Of a stretch of 64,000 bases of DNA, positions 11,846 through 23,789 are shown in pieces (the first letter of the stretch is position 1; every line of letters begins with the position of its first letter). This stretch comes from Cryptomeria japonica (lineage: Eukaryota; Streptophyta; Pinopsida; Cupressales; Cupressaceae): NCBI RefSeq assembly GCF_030272615.1, contig NC_081411.1:210940744-211004743 (forward strand). Direction: 5' to 3'. The notes beneath the pieces were generated by a model. The model did not search any database. It was not told the DNA's origin and saw only the letters and a program-made list of their open reading frames with translations. Both the position numbers and the translations under genes were made by a program.

Positions 11846-12364
11846 CCATTGGATGAGGTCTCTTTATCCTTAGAGGAGACATGTGAGTCTTTGGTACTTT
11901 TCTACATTCATCTCCACTAGATCCTGGAGTTCCTTTTTCAGTAGTGTGGAGTAGTTTACCACCTTTGGAGGGGGTATCTTTCATCATCGACATGGGGACA
12001 CTTGAGCAGTTTTCAGAGATTCCATCCATCATGACTTTTTTCCTACATCTTCCCATCATGATTGAGGAGACTTCATGGATACACCTTTGGTTTTGTTTCT
12101 TCCCAAGGGGAGGAACATTGTTCGATGTTCGTGGAGTAGTTTCTTCATTCATTCTCGATCATCTACCATTGGTGTAGATTCTACATTGAGGGCAGGTTTT
12201 TCCCATTGGGTTTTTCTCTCTTTTCCCGCTTTATGAGAGATTTCATTGCATTGGTTTGCATGCATTTGCATTTGTACATGGGTACCTAACATGGCCTATT
12301 AGTTAGGACCCATCTTGCATTGCTTTTTTTTATTGTAAACTTAAGTGCATTCTCCTAAGTTTCA

Positions 12365-12770
12365 CTTAAGGGGGGGTGTTGGTGTAATCAATTATTCATG
12401 TTGGCTATTATTACACTTTACTAAAGTTTTCTTAGGATAATGTATTTCATAGTAGTTTGGGTATGAGACACTTGGGTGTTTGTGCCATATTGGGATAGTG
12501 TGTGAAGGAGAATTTCCACCTTTTGTGGTCTTGTTGTTTCTCCTACCTACCACACATATTTCCTACCTACCCTTGTTTCTTATTGAGCCACATGTCATGT
12601 TGGTGTGCTCACAGATTCATATAGTCTTTCATGTATAAGAAGGCTCATATTCATTATATTGAACAATTGATGATCCATCTATTTATGAGAATACAATATA
12701 TTCTTGTCATATATTTTGTCTCTCTATTTTTAACTTTTCATTGAGCTCTTGATCTTGGCAAAATATCACA
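12365..12770 (+). repeat. Element F polypurine tract and 3' LTR
   Basis: The polypurine tract CTTAAGGGGGG (12365-12376) directly precedes TGTTGGTGTAATC at 12377, the 3' LTR start. The sequence upstream (GGCAGGTTTTTCCCATTGGG, about 12191) is typical of the copia 3' leader. The LTR end is uncertain; ATATCACA at 12763-12770 is my best guess, giving 394 bp. A TTATTGAGCC then TCATGTATAAGAAGGC pattern (about 12579-12645) could be the promoter region. A matching left LTR is absent. Confidence 0.65.
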
Positions 12771-14384
12771 ATTTTGTTCTAGAATAGACACACTTTCTCT
12801 GTTCATTCCTTAACATTTCTTCATTTTTTTTAGAATAGACACACTGCCTTATTTTTTTTTATTCAGTTTTCATTTTGAGTTTATTTTAGGTCAAATTTGA
12901 AGAAAGAGCATGCATACAAGGAGGTGGAACTGCTGGAAACTGACTGTTAAAACTAAAACCCCTGGATCTTGATTCTGATTTTGCCTAGTTCCTAGTCTAA
13001 GCCTAATTTCCCTTTGATTCCTCTAAGGTCCTTCTTAGGGGGTTGTGTCTTGACACAATTATCAACTAATTTTGAACTTTAACCCATAGGATTCCCAACT
13101 TACCCTTCAACACTAAGCCCTCTCAAGGGACCAAAACTTGACCTCAACCTTCCCAACTTGGTTTTCCACTTCCTAGGGTCTTCTCATACCCCAAACAACA
13201 TGATTCAAAAGAATTAAAATTCCCAAATGACTGGTTTATACTGAAACCCCAAACTAGGTACCAACTAGGCTTATTTCCCCAATTAGGTCTCCAAACCTTG
13301 TTTTTTTGGACTCAACTTCCAAACATCCCAAAACACTTGGAAACAAAATCACATATTCAAGTACCCTTTTCATAGTTACATAATATATCAAAAATAATCA
13401 CAGTACTCCTTTGGACTAACTTTACGGAATGATGACTTTTACCCCAAATTAGGCCACTTTTACAAAGAAAGTACCCACAAAACTTACAAAAAAACTCAAA
13501 ACCCAAAAATAGTCTTTATTTACCTTAAAATAAAGGATTTTGATTCCCATTCAAAGAGCCATGCTCATTTGTTACCCCAAAACACAAACCCTCCTTTCTA
13601 GGAACAAAAACTAGGGTCATCTCAAAATGAACCCCACAAACACTTACAAACTTAAAAAAAGGTTGTCTCACCTTGAATTATACATGGTACCATGCAGCCC
13701 CTACTCATACAACACAAAACTTGCTCATTTTGTGATCACCATTCAAACATTCATACTTCTCCTGCATACATATGGCTAGTTTCTATTATTTAATAACATA
13801 TTGAGCCCCTTCCACAAGCCATAGTAGAAACAAAAAGTGGAATGGGTCATATCCAATAAAAATTGTCAAATAACAGGCTTTAGGATAGTCAACATTTTGG
13901 TGCACAAAATGATTGATTAAACCTTCAAAATGAATTTAAATTGTTCTCAGAACACCCAAAAAACACTTTCCAATGGGTCCAGATCAATATGAAGAAATAA
14001 AACCACAATATGCTTCAGATTTCACTCATGAAATGCAAGGAAAACATTGAATTTTTATTGGAGCAATTTATTTTCACATAAGTCAACCTTCAAATCAACA
14101 TACGAAACCTCTCCACACGTGAGAATGAGGTTTCTAAAAACTATTATGATTCCTTATGATAATTCTTTCAATACATTCATGTAGTTATTTCATCTTTATA
14201 TTCCTGATAATGAAGTACCTCCTACACTCAATCCTTTGTAAGCTCACTAATATTAATGTTATTTATATTAATCCTTTGTAATCAGAAAAAGTCAACCTAA
14301 TGGTAACACCAACAAGTAGAAGCATATGATCGGGATAGTATACATCATTTAAGTCCATCAACATAACACACATTAGCAGCAGTA
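12771..14384. other. No gene recognised
   Basis: AT-rich DNA with repeated short words such as AACTAGG, CCCAAA and CAAAACTT at 12950-13700. All open frames are short and show no protein motif. The texture resembles the A and B LTRs (ACTAGG, CCCAAACTT), so an old solo LTR is possible, but I found no boundary. Confidence 0.4.
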
Positions 14385-15060
14385 GAGAAATCTTGCCTTG
14401 TTGATAACCGATGAGGTTATCGGTAAGACTTAATCCAATGGACATTGGCAAAAAGTAAACTGCATCGGCAAATGTTACGGCGATAAAGGGTCATCAGTGT
14501 AGACAAAAGCAACTGGGATTTTTAATTATTTTTTAAATGTTGGGGAATGTCAAAATTTCGATGAACACCACAAGACAACTAACGATGTTGCTATACCTGC
14601 AATGACAAAAATGTTGCAGGATGCAGCCTCATCTATCATCATAATCGTTGAAATTCTGACATCTCCTCGAACATAGTTCATTGGTAGAACACAAACTAGT
14701 GGCAATGGAGAAATCAGGTCTTGTCGATAGTTGATGAGGCTATCAGCAATACATATCCTGATGGACACTAGCAACAGTAAAATACATCGACAAAGTTTAT
14801 GGCGATAAAGGGTCATCAGAAAAGGTTACAGTGATAAATTATGCAACAAGGTCAGAATTTCGACATCTCATCAGTCAAACATGCCACCTCGTGGTAAAGG
14901 AGAAATCTTGTCTTGCCGATAGCCGATGAGGCTATCAAAAAGACTTATCCCAATGGACATTGGCAAAAGTAAAATGCATCGACAAAGGTTATGACGATAA
15001 ATAAAGGGTCATTGGCAAAGGTTACGACAATAAAGGATGCAATGAGGTCAAAATTTTGAT
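14385..15060. repeat. Three-copy degenerate repeat
   Basis: A block starting GAAATCTTGCCTTGTTGATA, with CCGATGAGG then TTATCGGTAAGACTTA, a GGACATTGGCAA segment and GCGATAAAGGGTCATC, occurs three times, starting near 14385, 14709 and 14904. Spacings are about 324 and 195 bp. The words CCGATGAGGCTATC and GATAAAGGGTCAT are the best-kept parts. Some of the vocabulary (TCGACAAGG, CGGTAAGAC) resembles the copia LTR at 59307-60740, so this may be internal LTR structure of an old copia element. Confidence 0.6.
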
Positions 15061-15736
15061 GTCTCCTCATCAAAAAAACATGTCGCGGGTGCATAGAAAG
15101 TTTTGACATGGGGTCATCAGAATTGCGACGTGAATCCCATCATCGAAATCACTGACAAAAAAATAGTGACGAGGATTTTCTCCCTGAATACATCTGAATT
15201 CCAACATTTAGTTGTCTGAGTTCCAATGAATTCTGATCAGAAAACCACTCCAAATGGACTACTAATAGCACACGATTAGAAAAGATTAACAAGCAATGTG
15301 AATTCCACCACAATAACTGCCACAACTTGAAAACAAGAATCGTGATTATTCCATTATTGGAGCTCAAGAATACCACCAACAAACTATAAGATATGTGTGT
15401 GAAGTTCCAAATCATGAGCCACCTAAACTAAGGACACACATGAATGTCCCAAACACTCTCCAAAATCTGCACGACATAAGGAAATAATTTTAGAGTAATA
15501 CAATCATGAAATCGTAACTCTGTAATACTGAAGCAATAGAAATACAAACCATCACACTGGATCACATAACTTGACCAAATCACCTTTCGGAACGCTTAAA
15601 CTCATACTGAATCAACAAGAGATAAGTATCTCAAAACCCATTAAACTGCATCAGCACATCTACAATCAAATCGTCCAAACCTACTCTCTTCAACAAACCA
15701 AATATCTATAATAGAGGAATATGTTGACATCAATAA
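15061..15736. other. Possible remnant of a copia LTR, interrupted by element A
   Basis: No gene is recognised. Read on the minus strand, the DNA just outside element A on the left is TTATTGATGTCAACATATTC, and just outside on the right it is TGTTGGAATGTGTTTTTG (about 36334-36351). Together these resemble the LTR start of the copia elements seen at 60740 and 41932, which also have TGTTGG followed by ATTGATGTCAA. I infer that A inserted near the start of an older copia LTR; its far end is not resolved. Confidence 0.45.
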
Positions 15737-15741
15737 CAAAA

Positions 15742-17247
15742 TGATGGGGAGGGATTCTCAAAGAGAGTCTCACCTTTCTCAATAGGAAATTCAGTGAACT
15801 GCTAGTGGGCTCCTTTCACTCTACAGTAGTCTTTCAACAAACCAAAATACTCAAACTCTCTAGGAGTGCTCCTTATCAGATTATGCTCAATAGTTGCTCA
15901 CGCATAGTTGAGATTCACAAGGGTAAATCCAACCTCAAACTAAAAAATCTTCTAACATATACTTGTAGGTGTTGTAGTAGGTGTTCTTAAGGAATTTCCT
16001 TGCCAATCAACTAGTTTTACAATTGTCTTTCCTTCATTTCTTCATCGCTCCCTCTTTCTCCTATTTTCTAGGCCTAGTAGCCTTAGAGCCTCAATTAGCC
16101 CTACCTAATTGGTTTTTGGGGAATTTTGCAAAAACCACTCAAAGAACTTGGAAAAATATTTTGTGATCTGAATACCCTTTTGGATGAACTTTTGAATCCA
16201 TAACGTGAGATAGTTAGGTCTGTCAGTACAGGTACGGAACCCAAATATGGTATTTATGAAGAGTTTTGGGACTTTGTTGACTTCTTCAATGGGTTTATTG
16301 TCTTCTCTGGTCTGTCACACCTCCAACCTTCCACATAGGCTCTGCCACACCTTAATTACTCATTCCAAACACTTGGAATCTTCATACCTAATCATCCCTA
16401 CAAGCACATGCAACATTTCACTCATTTTCCTAACCGGGCTATGACTAATCTCGCCTAGGAAATGATGTCAAATAGCCTTTCCACAAACTCTAGGCCAAAA
16501 AAAAACTTATTTATACTGTACAAAGTTTCCATGGCTCGATTCCCAAGGATTATTGAGCAAAACTCAAGGGATTTCAAGCTGGAACCATAATTGGACTCTT
16601 AAACACTTGCTTAGGCCGAGAGTAATGTAAAATCAAATACACACTTCAAACCTACACTAAAAACTATTACAAATACCTTCTAAGCACTACAATGACATGT
16701 ACAAAGAAATCATGAAAGAATAGTAGTGAAATCAATCCATTAAGCACAGACTGCTTCTCAAAAATTAAGAAAATGCAAGGTAAAATCTAGAAAATCTATT
16801 CACACTATATTCAAACATGCTCAACGATTTTTCCAACCTATTTACATTCATCCGTTTCCTAACCACCAATGTTCTCAAAGATGTAAAAAGTTTCTCAAAA
16901 GTTGCAAAATGTTGTCGAGCAACAATGACAACTTTTGCCAAAATGTGCATTTTTACATTCCATGCATTTCCACTCATCCTAAACCTCCTAAAATGACATG
17001 TCTAAATTCCAAATGAGGTTTTTCATGACATTTTACACCAAAATGCAAGTTTATGCCATTTTACGCTTACAAGGGCTCATAAGCCAAATTTGAGCAAATA
17101 CATGATCTAGCTGACATTAATCCTTCAAATGTATATCCAAAACACAAGTGGACCTATGAGTAGTCCATTATTCATAAACCTAAACCAAAATAAAGACTAA
17201 CTCACCAAAATCTAGAAATGCACTCAAAACTAGGTGCTCCTACACCA
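15742..17247 (-). repeat. Element A 3' LTR (left copy)
   Basis: Begins TGATGGGGAGGGATTCTC on the plus strand and ends CTCCTACACCA, giving TG...CA ends. The 5-bp TSD CAAAA lies at 15737-15741. It matches 34754-36333 along its length with many substitutions and small indels. Just inside (17248 onward), the reverse strand reads ATTGGGGCAGTA next to the LTR, the probable polypurine tract. Short plus-strand frames inside are not coding. A cluster of AAAAGTTGC/GCAACTTTT-like words near 16880-16935 is shared with the B LTRs. Confidence 0.9.
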
Positions 17248-17289
17248 TACTGCCCCAATGAAAAAAAAGTCAATTAACTCCTTGAGGTA

Positions 17290-18976
17290 ACAAAGAAAGG
17301 GGAACTCCAAGATTACAAAAGTTTATCTCAGGTAGCCACGTAGCCTCAGATTCTTGAAGGTGCTGCCATTTGATCAAGTGCTCCATATAAATGGTATGCC
17401 TTGTCTTCTTGAGAACTCTAGAGCCTAACACTTTCTTGGCTTGTGGCATGGTTGCAGGTGGTAAGGGTAGGTATGGAAGTGTTTGAGAGACCTTTGAGAC
17501 TCTACTACCTTCTTCTGGATGTGTGCCCTTATACTACACCAAATCTACAATATTGAAGATGGGAGATAAAGCTATATCTTCAGGTAGGTCTAGTTTGTAA
17601 GCACTGTTGCCATACTTTGCCAAGATTTTACAAAGTCCAATCCTCCTCATCTAAAGTTTACTAAGGACACCTTTCTAAAGCCTTGATTTGTTCAAATCAA
17701 CCATGACCAAGTCCTCAACAGAAAATTGTATATCCTTTCTTTTCTCATCTACTTTTTCTTTGATCCTTTGAGAGGTGTCTAGTAGGGTTGTCCTTACCTG
17801 CTCATCAATCTCTTGCATGGATTTAGCCATGTCCATAGCATGTCCACTCCATTTTCCCATCTTTCCAACATATTTGAGCTCTAAAAACCTCTAGGATGAA
17901 GGCCATACACAATCTCAAAAGGGCTTTTATTGGTTGATCTATTCACACTATCATTGTAGGCAAACTCAACTTGATGGATCATCTGATCCCAAGCCTCTCC
18001 ATAATCCTTTTTCAAACATCTGAGAAGTTTTCCAAGTGTTCTATTGACCACCTCTATTTGGCCATCCATTTGGGGATGATAGGTTGAAGTGAAAGACAAG
18101 TTAGTACCTAATCTCTGCCATAAAATCTTCCAAAAATGACCAATAAACTTTGCATCTCTATCTGATACAATGTTGATAGGTAAACCATGAATTCTAATAA
18201 CTTCCTTGAAAAATAAATGATCAATATGACTAGCATCATGAGTGACTTTACAAGGAATAAAATGGGCCATCTTGCTAAACCAATCTACAACAACATAGAT
18301 GCTATCAAAACCTGATGTGGTTTTAGGAAAACCAACAACAAAATCCATATTTACACACTCCCATGGCCAGTTTGGAATAGGTAAAGGCTGATAAAGACAA
18401 GAATTAGAAGAGGTACCCTTAGCTCTTTGGAAAACCACACATTGCTACACATATTTCTTGATATCTCTTTGCATCTTAGGCCAATAGTAGAATCTTTGGA
18501 CAAGTTCCAAAGTCTTGTTCAAGCCAAAATGTCCACTTAGGCATCCATTGTGATTATCTTGCATTAAGTTTTCTCTTATAGACCCTTTAGGTACACAAAT
18601 TTGTCCTCCCTTAAACAAAAGACACTCTTGTAAGGTGTAATATGCATATTCACTATGAAAATGGTTTCTAAACTCCTGACAAACCTTGTAGGTAGCAGCA
18701 AAGTCTTGATATAAACCCTTGAAACTATCCCCTCCAATGCTTTTGAGCTGCACTTCTTGCACTACTAGAAACCTTCTACTTAATGCATCAGCTACTTTAT
18801 TAAATTGTCCTTTCTTGTGTTTAATGGTAAAGGTATATGACTGCAAATACTCTACCCATTTAATATGCCTATGATTCAACTTTTCTTGTAAATTGATAAA
18901 GGTAAGAGCTTGATTATTATTATAAACCACAAATTCTTTAGGAAGTAAATAATGCCTCCATTTCCTAAGAGATTTA
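17290..18976 (-). pseudogene. Element A RNase H end, integrase and chromodomain-like C-terminus
   Basis: The 18445-19056 frame starts inside B but enters A at 18976 with KWRHYLLPKEFVVYNNNQAL; here the third RNase H Asp is replaced by Asn. It then reads HIKWVEYLQ, KKGQFNKVADALSR and the integrase N-terminus (GHFGLNKTLELVQRFYYWP). The Cys-Cys pair of the integrase finger is damaged (VVFQRAKG). The core at 17881-18438 keeps NMDFVVG, IVSDRDAKF and MDGQIEVVNRTL, so the DDE acidic residues are present. Around 17325-17400 a chromodomain-like YMEHLIKWQ...EATW is readable, with frameshifts in between. The product would insert element cDNA; this copy is dead. Confidence 0.85.
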
Positions 18977-20575
18977 TGATGGGATGGGGTTTGGGATAGA
19001 CTAGCATAGTCTATGCTCTTGGATCCTTTCCTTGGATCACTAGGTGTTCTAACCACCCATAGGTTCTCTAGGACCTCCTCTGCTTGAGGAATCGCCTAAC
19101 CTTGCCCAATCCACCCACCAACAACTTGAAAAACTACTCCTAAGGTCTCACCTACTCATGAGTTTCAAGGAATCCTTACTTAGGCTAATAAGGGTTTGGC
19201 TTGTTCCACACCTTCCTAGGTCTTAGCAAGGATAGGTCAGGTCTATTACATGGTTTTTCCAGCCATTTATGTGCCCCCAAGAGGTTTCAAGCTTCCTACC
19301 CCTTACCGATTTCACAATTTTGTCTTTTGCCTACAAAATAAGGCTACAAGGATTATGACCAATTAGGCCTCCTACCCGGTCCTTTAGGGCCACCTCTTGC
19401 AAATGATGCATTTTCTTGTGAAACCTCCTAAAAGACCTGCTATTCATTTGGCAAGGATTGAAGGACTTTTTCAGGTTTTAGGCCTCCAAGTGTCCGTACA
19501 TTGCCCTAAGTGGATTTTAAGGTTTTTAAGGGTTTTTAAGAGGGTTTTTAGGCCTGCCAGGGTCACAATGTAGGTTTGGTGTTCTTTCCACCTTGTCTAG
19601 ATTGGTGGAAGCTCCTCCTTTACACCAATGGTGCTCCACTCACCCCTCTACAACTCCTCCAAAGGGTACCTCCTCCTCTGAACTTCCTTGCTCTCCAAGA
19701 CCTCTGCAACTTAACCCTTCCTAACCGGGCACTGTCCAGTCTCGCCTAGGAGTGGGTCTTTAAATGGCCTCCCTGCATCTTCAAGGGCCCTTCTTGCTTT
19801 GAAGTATAGTACAGGGTCTGTACTCTCATTCCCCATGGTTTCATGGTGATTCCACAATGGGGAATGGAGTTATGAGCCCATTGACACAAACCCATCCAAA
19901 ATTGGACAGTAAGAAGCAAATTTACAAACTATTTACAAACACACACAACCTGCAAAACAAAACCTAATCTAATTTTTCACAATGGAAGTAAATACACCAC
20001 ACAAGAAAATCCACATAGTTTTTTTCTAAAATCAATCCATTAACAATCTTCTTTTACTCCTTTTGCACCAACTGGCAACAAAATTGTAGTCATAGTCAAG
20101 TCACTTTGCTTGGGTTGTACAACATCTGACATCCAACCCCTTCTCTTAGGGTTTGAAACTACTTATACTACCCTTTCTTTGATCTTTTTCCCCATATTAG
20201 GGTTGTCCATGCTTAAACTAAAGATTTTGACCACTAGGTGGAAAAGTTGCTTGACAACTTTGAAAAGTTATCATGCAACTTTTGCAACTTTTGAGCAACT
20301 TTCTCAATGTCGCTTTTCTTGACTCCTAGACCCATATTGGGATACCCTAAGGACACCACCATGCCAAGACGGACCCCTAAACACCTCAAAGGCACACATA
20401 CCCTCTATTTCCAAAAAAACTCAACTTTTGACTCATGACCCTAGGACCTCAACTAGGACCCTAACTAGAACCAATAAACACATGGCTCTTATTGTATATA
20501 CAATGGCTTCATAAAGAAGCAAGAAAAAAATCAAAAGAAAATGGTGGGATCCCTTTGAAGGGTGCTCCTGCACCA
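18977..20575 (-). repeat. Element B 3' LTR (left copy)
   Basis: Starts TGATGGGATGGGGTTTGG and ends GCTCCTGCACCA; TSD ATTTA sits immediately left. It aligns with 30242-31796 over the whole length, with scattered substitutions. Around 20230-20305 it carries extra copies of GCAACTTT/AAAGTTGC words absent from the partner LTR. Just inside, the reverse strand reads GCAAAGAGGGAGTA, a good polypurine tract. Confidence 0.9.
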
Positions 20576-20652
20576 TACTCCCTCTTTGCAGTAAACTAAG
20601 GAGTTAGGGGAGTGAGAAGACCCAGATCAATGCCAAGCTTCTTGAACTTGCT

Positions 20653-22512
20653 CTACTCCACCCAAGTAGCTTTAGACACAGGTTGACTTGCCCATTTCAC
20701 CAAGTGCTCCATGTAGAATTGGTGTCTAGTAGACTTATTCACTCTTGACTCCAAAATCTCCTCTGCTATAGGCTGCTTCACTTGAGGTAAGGCATTCACA
20801 TCTAAGTCTTGTAGTACCTTGGCTTGGTTCTTAGTCTGCCCTTCTATCTCACCCTTGTACATTATCAAATCCGCAACATTGAAGACTAGTGAAATGGCTA
20901 AGTCTGAAGGAAGTTCAACCTTATAGGTGTTCTCACCATATTTTTCCAGAATTCTACAAGGTCCTACCCTCTTCGTTTGCAGTTTAGTAGGCTTGCCACT
21001 TTGCATTCTAGCTTTGCTCAAATGGACCATCACAAAGTCACCCACCTTGAACTGAACCTCTCTCCTTTTCTCATCCATTTTGGCCTTCAGTTTTTGAGTG
21101 GAATCAAGGATGGCTCTCTTGACTTGCTCTTGGACTTCCTTGATGGTTTGAGTGAAGTCCTCTGCTTGGCCACTTTTCATCTCCATGGAACCAAGTTCCC
21201 TGAGTTCACACACTCCTCTTGGATGTCTACCATAGACAACCTCAAAAGGACTCTTCCCAGTGGTCCTATTCACATTGTCATTATATGCATACTCTACTTG
21301 AGGAGTGATTAGGTCCCATGTCTGCCCATACTCCTTAGTTAAACACCTCAACAAGTTGCCTAACACCCTATTGATGACTTCAGTTTGACCATCAGTTTAT
21401 GGATGGTAAGTTGAGCTAAATGATAAGTTAGTTGCTAGTCTCCTCCACAAAGTTTGCCAAAAATGGCCCATGAACTTGCTGTCCCTATCTGAAGCAATGC
21501 TTAATGGGAGTCCATGAGTCCTAACAATCTCCTTAAAGAAGATATGTGCAACATAGCCAGCATAATGTGTAGTTTTACATGGAATAAAATGGCTCATCTT
21601 GGAAAATCTATCTACTACCACATAGATGTTGTCCATACCTATCTTTGTCTTGGGGATTCCTACTACAAAGTCCATGCTTATACACTCCCAAGGCCTATTT
21701 GGGACCAACAATGGTTGATAGAGACCAACATTACTTGATCCTCCTTTTTCTCTTTGACACACACTACATTGCTCCACATACCTCTTCACATCTCTTGGCA
21801 ACTTGGGCCAATAGTAGTACCTCTGTACTAAATCCAAGGTTTTGTTGACTCCAAAGTGTCCACTTAAACTACCATTGTGTTTCTCTTGGATGAGGTTTTC
21901 CCTCATGGATCCTCTAGGCACACACAACTGATTACCTTTGAACAAGAGACCATTTTTGAGAGTGTAATCTGCATACTCACCATGGAAATGGTTCTCAAAC
22001 TCCTTGCAAACCTTGTAAGCTAATGAGAAGTCTTCATCTCCTTCATAGAGGTCCTTGAAACCTTCTATTCCTATGCTCTGCAATTCTAACACTTGAACTG
22101 TCAACAACTTCCTACTTAAAGCATCTGCCACCTTGTTGAATTGCCCCTTTTTATGGTTGATGGTGAAGGTGAAGGGTTGGAGGTATTCCATCCATTTCAA
22201 ATGTCTATTGCTAAGCTTCTCTTGAGTGTTAATGTAACTCAAAGCCTGGTTGTCTGTGAACACCACAAATTCCTTTGGGAGTAGGTAATGTCTCCATTTT
22301 TTTAGAGACTACACTAATGCATACAACTCTAGGTCATAGGCAGAGTACTTCTTCTTTGCTTCAATGAGCTTCTCACTGAAAAATGCCACAGGTCTTCCCT
22401 CTTGACTCAATACACCATTTACTGCAATTCCACTTGCATCACACTCCAATGTGAATAGCTTGTCAAAAGTAGGTAGGAGTAGGATAGGTTTTGTGGCTAC
22501 TTCTTGCTTCAA
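20653..22512 (-). pseudogene. Element B RNase H, integrase and chromodomain
   Basis: The minus-strand frames hold, in order, RNase H (LFTLECDASG, then DLELYAL, then VVFTDNQALSYINT, with all acidic residues visible), a linker (KKGQFNKVADALSRKLL), the integrase finger (GHFGVNKTLDLVQRYYYWP, CSVCQREKGG) and the core (SMDFVVGIPK, IASDRDSKFMG, TDGQTEVINR). One TAA replaces Gln at about 21399 before TDGQTEV. The C-terminus reads FKVGDFVMVHLSKARM, then GPCRILEKYGENTYKVELP, and ends in a chromodomain-like ILESRVNKST...YMEHLVKWASQPVSKATWVE (about 20653-20760). A frame break or stop lies near 22300. The chromodomain would direct insertion to marked chromatin. Confidence 0.88.
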
Positions 22513-22542
22513 TAATTGAAATGCTTTATCAGCCTGCTCAAT

Positions 22543-22881
22543 TCATTTGAACTTAGGTTTAGGGCCTCCTTTTATGGTGTCAAGGACTGGTGCACATATG
22601 CTACTGAAGTTCCTCAAAAACTTCCTATAGAATTGAGCTAAACCATGGAAACTCCTAACTTCAGTCCCTGTTCTAGGTGTAGGCCAATTCAAGATTCCCT
22701 TAGACACCACAAATCCTAAGTAGACTGGCTCTTGCTTCAAGAAGTCACACTTCTCTAGGTTGATTGATAACTTCTCCTCATGCAACCTCTCTAAGACTAA
22801 CCTCAAATGCACAAGGTGCTCCTCTTTGGTTCTTCTATAGATGAGAATGTCATCTAGGTACACCACCACAAACCTACCTAT
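22543..22881 (-). pseudogene. Element B RT, C-terminal half
   Basis: This half begins at the C insertion point and carries the catalytic [14 protein letters not shown], then LEKCDFLKQEPVYLGFVVS and FHGLAQFYRKFLRNF. Compared with element A, which has GFVI...KMDTSKVEAIISWP, about a dozen residues between the two blocks are missing while the frame is kept, so this is an in-frame deletion. The first half of the domain lies at 27883-28428 across insertion C. Confidence 0.85.
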
Positions 22882-23789
22882 TGGGTCTCAAATCAACAGA
22901 TTGGATAGGTTCTAAGGAAATGCCAACTCCTATGATCAAACCCTCCAATTGACTTGGCCAACATATAGAGTGAACCTGTTTGGTTGCTAACTCTCTCACT
23001 TTAGGCTCTGCAGGACCTAGGCGGGTATACCTATTCACTGAATGTCTCCAATAACTAGTGCTTTTTATAGCAGATGTATTATCCTAATCTGATATCTCCT
23101 GATCTTTGAAATGGCATGAGTTCCTTGAATGGAGATATAGCAGATGAGTTCAAGATTTTTGTTGTAGAAGCTATTCGATCTATGTTTCCTAACTACTTCT
23201 GTTTGCTTTTAAAATAACAAATGGTGAAATATAATGATGAGTGTAATCTGTTTTGACCAGTGCCTTCTTTGCTGTTTGGGCTACAGAGTCATTGTACTTT
23301 CTTCAGGACTTATTATGCGAGCCTGTGAGACAGTTTTTTAATCCACCCTTTTGTAGACCTGTCGGTTATTATTTCTTTTGAGATCAATTTGAATTCTTAT
23401 ATCATGTGTTGATTGAATGAATTTAACCCTACCTTTAAGGGACCAATCAATGAAGTACTGCAAGGAACAATTACAATTCGCAAGCAAAACTTTTGTTTCA
23501 ACGTTATAACATGAAGCATAGATTTGATTTCAAGAATATGAATAACCTTATCACTTTAGATAATATCACAGATGATTGCCAAAACAAAGTGAAATAATCC
23601 ACAACACATACGCAAAAAAAAAAGAAACAGTTCATAGCATGTATTCCATCCAAATTTGTAAAACTTACAGGCTGTCATACATCGCTATCTTCTTCTTATC
23701 TAATCACTATCCCCCTACATTACAAAAATCATTCTCATATATATATGAGGATGAAGGCTTTTCACGAAGAGACACGACTTTTCACAATG
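22882..23789. other. Element C 3' noncoding part
   Basis: About 900 bp follow the stop of the long ORF up to the left end of C. I see no domain, no terminal polypurine tract and no poly-A. A short ATATATAT run lies near 23740. Frames on both strands are short. Confidence 0.5.

Larger units (their letters stand above)
9450..12770 (+). mobile_element. Copia-like non-autonomous element F, 5' LTR missing
   Basis: Plus-strand order: copia-type gag (9530-10523), a tandem duplication of the gag tail (10101-11063), protease (DSGASHHM), a pre-integrase remnant, an acidic unknown ORF to 11845, then a noncoding stretch, a polypurine tract (12365-12376) and a 3' LTR starting TGTTGGTG at 12377. No integrase, RT or RNase H is present over the 2.8 kb from gag to LTR. 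I searched the upstream sequence for the LTR start and did not find it, so the 5' LTR is deleted or the element is truncated. Movement in trans by an autonomous copia relative is inferred. Confidence 0.75.
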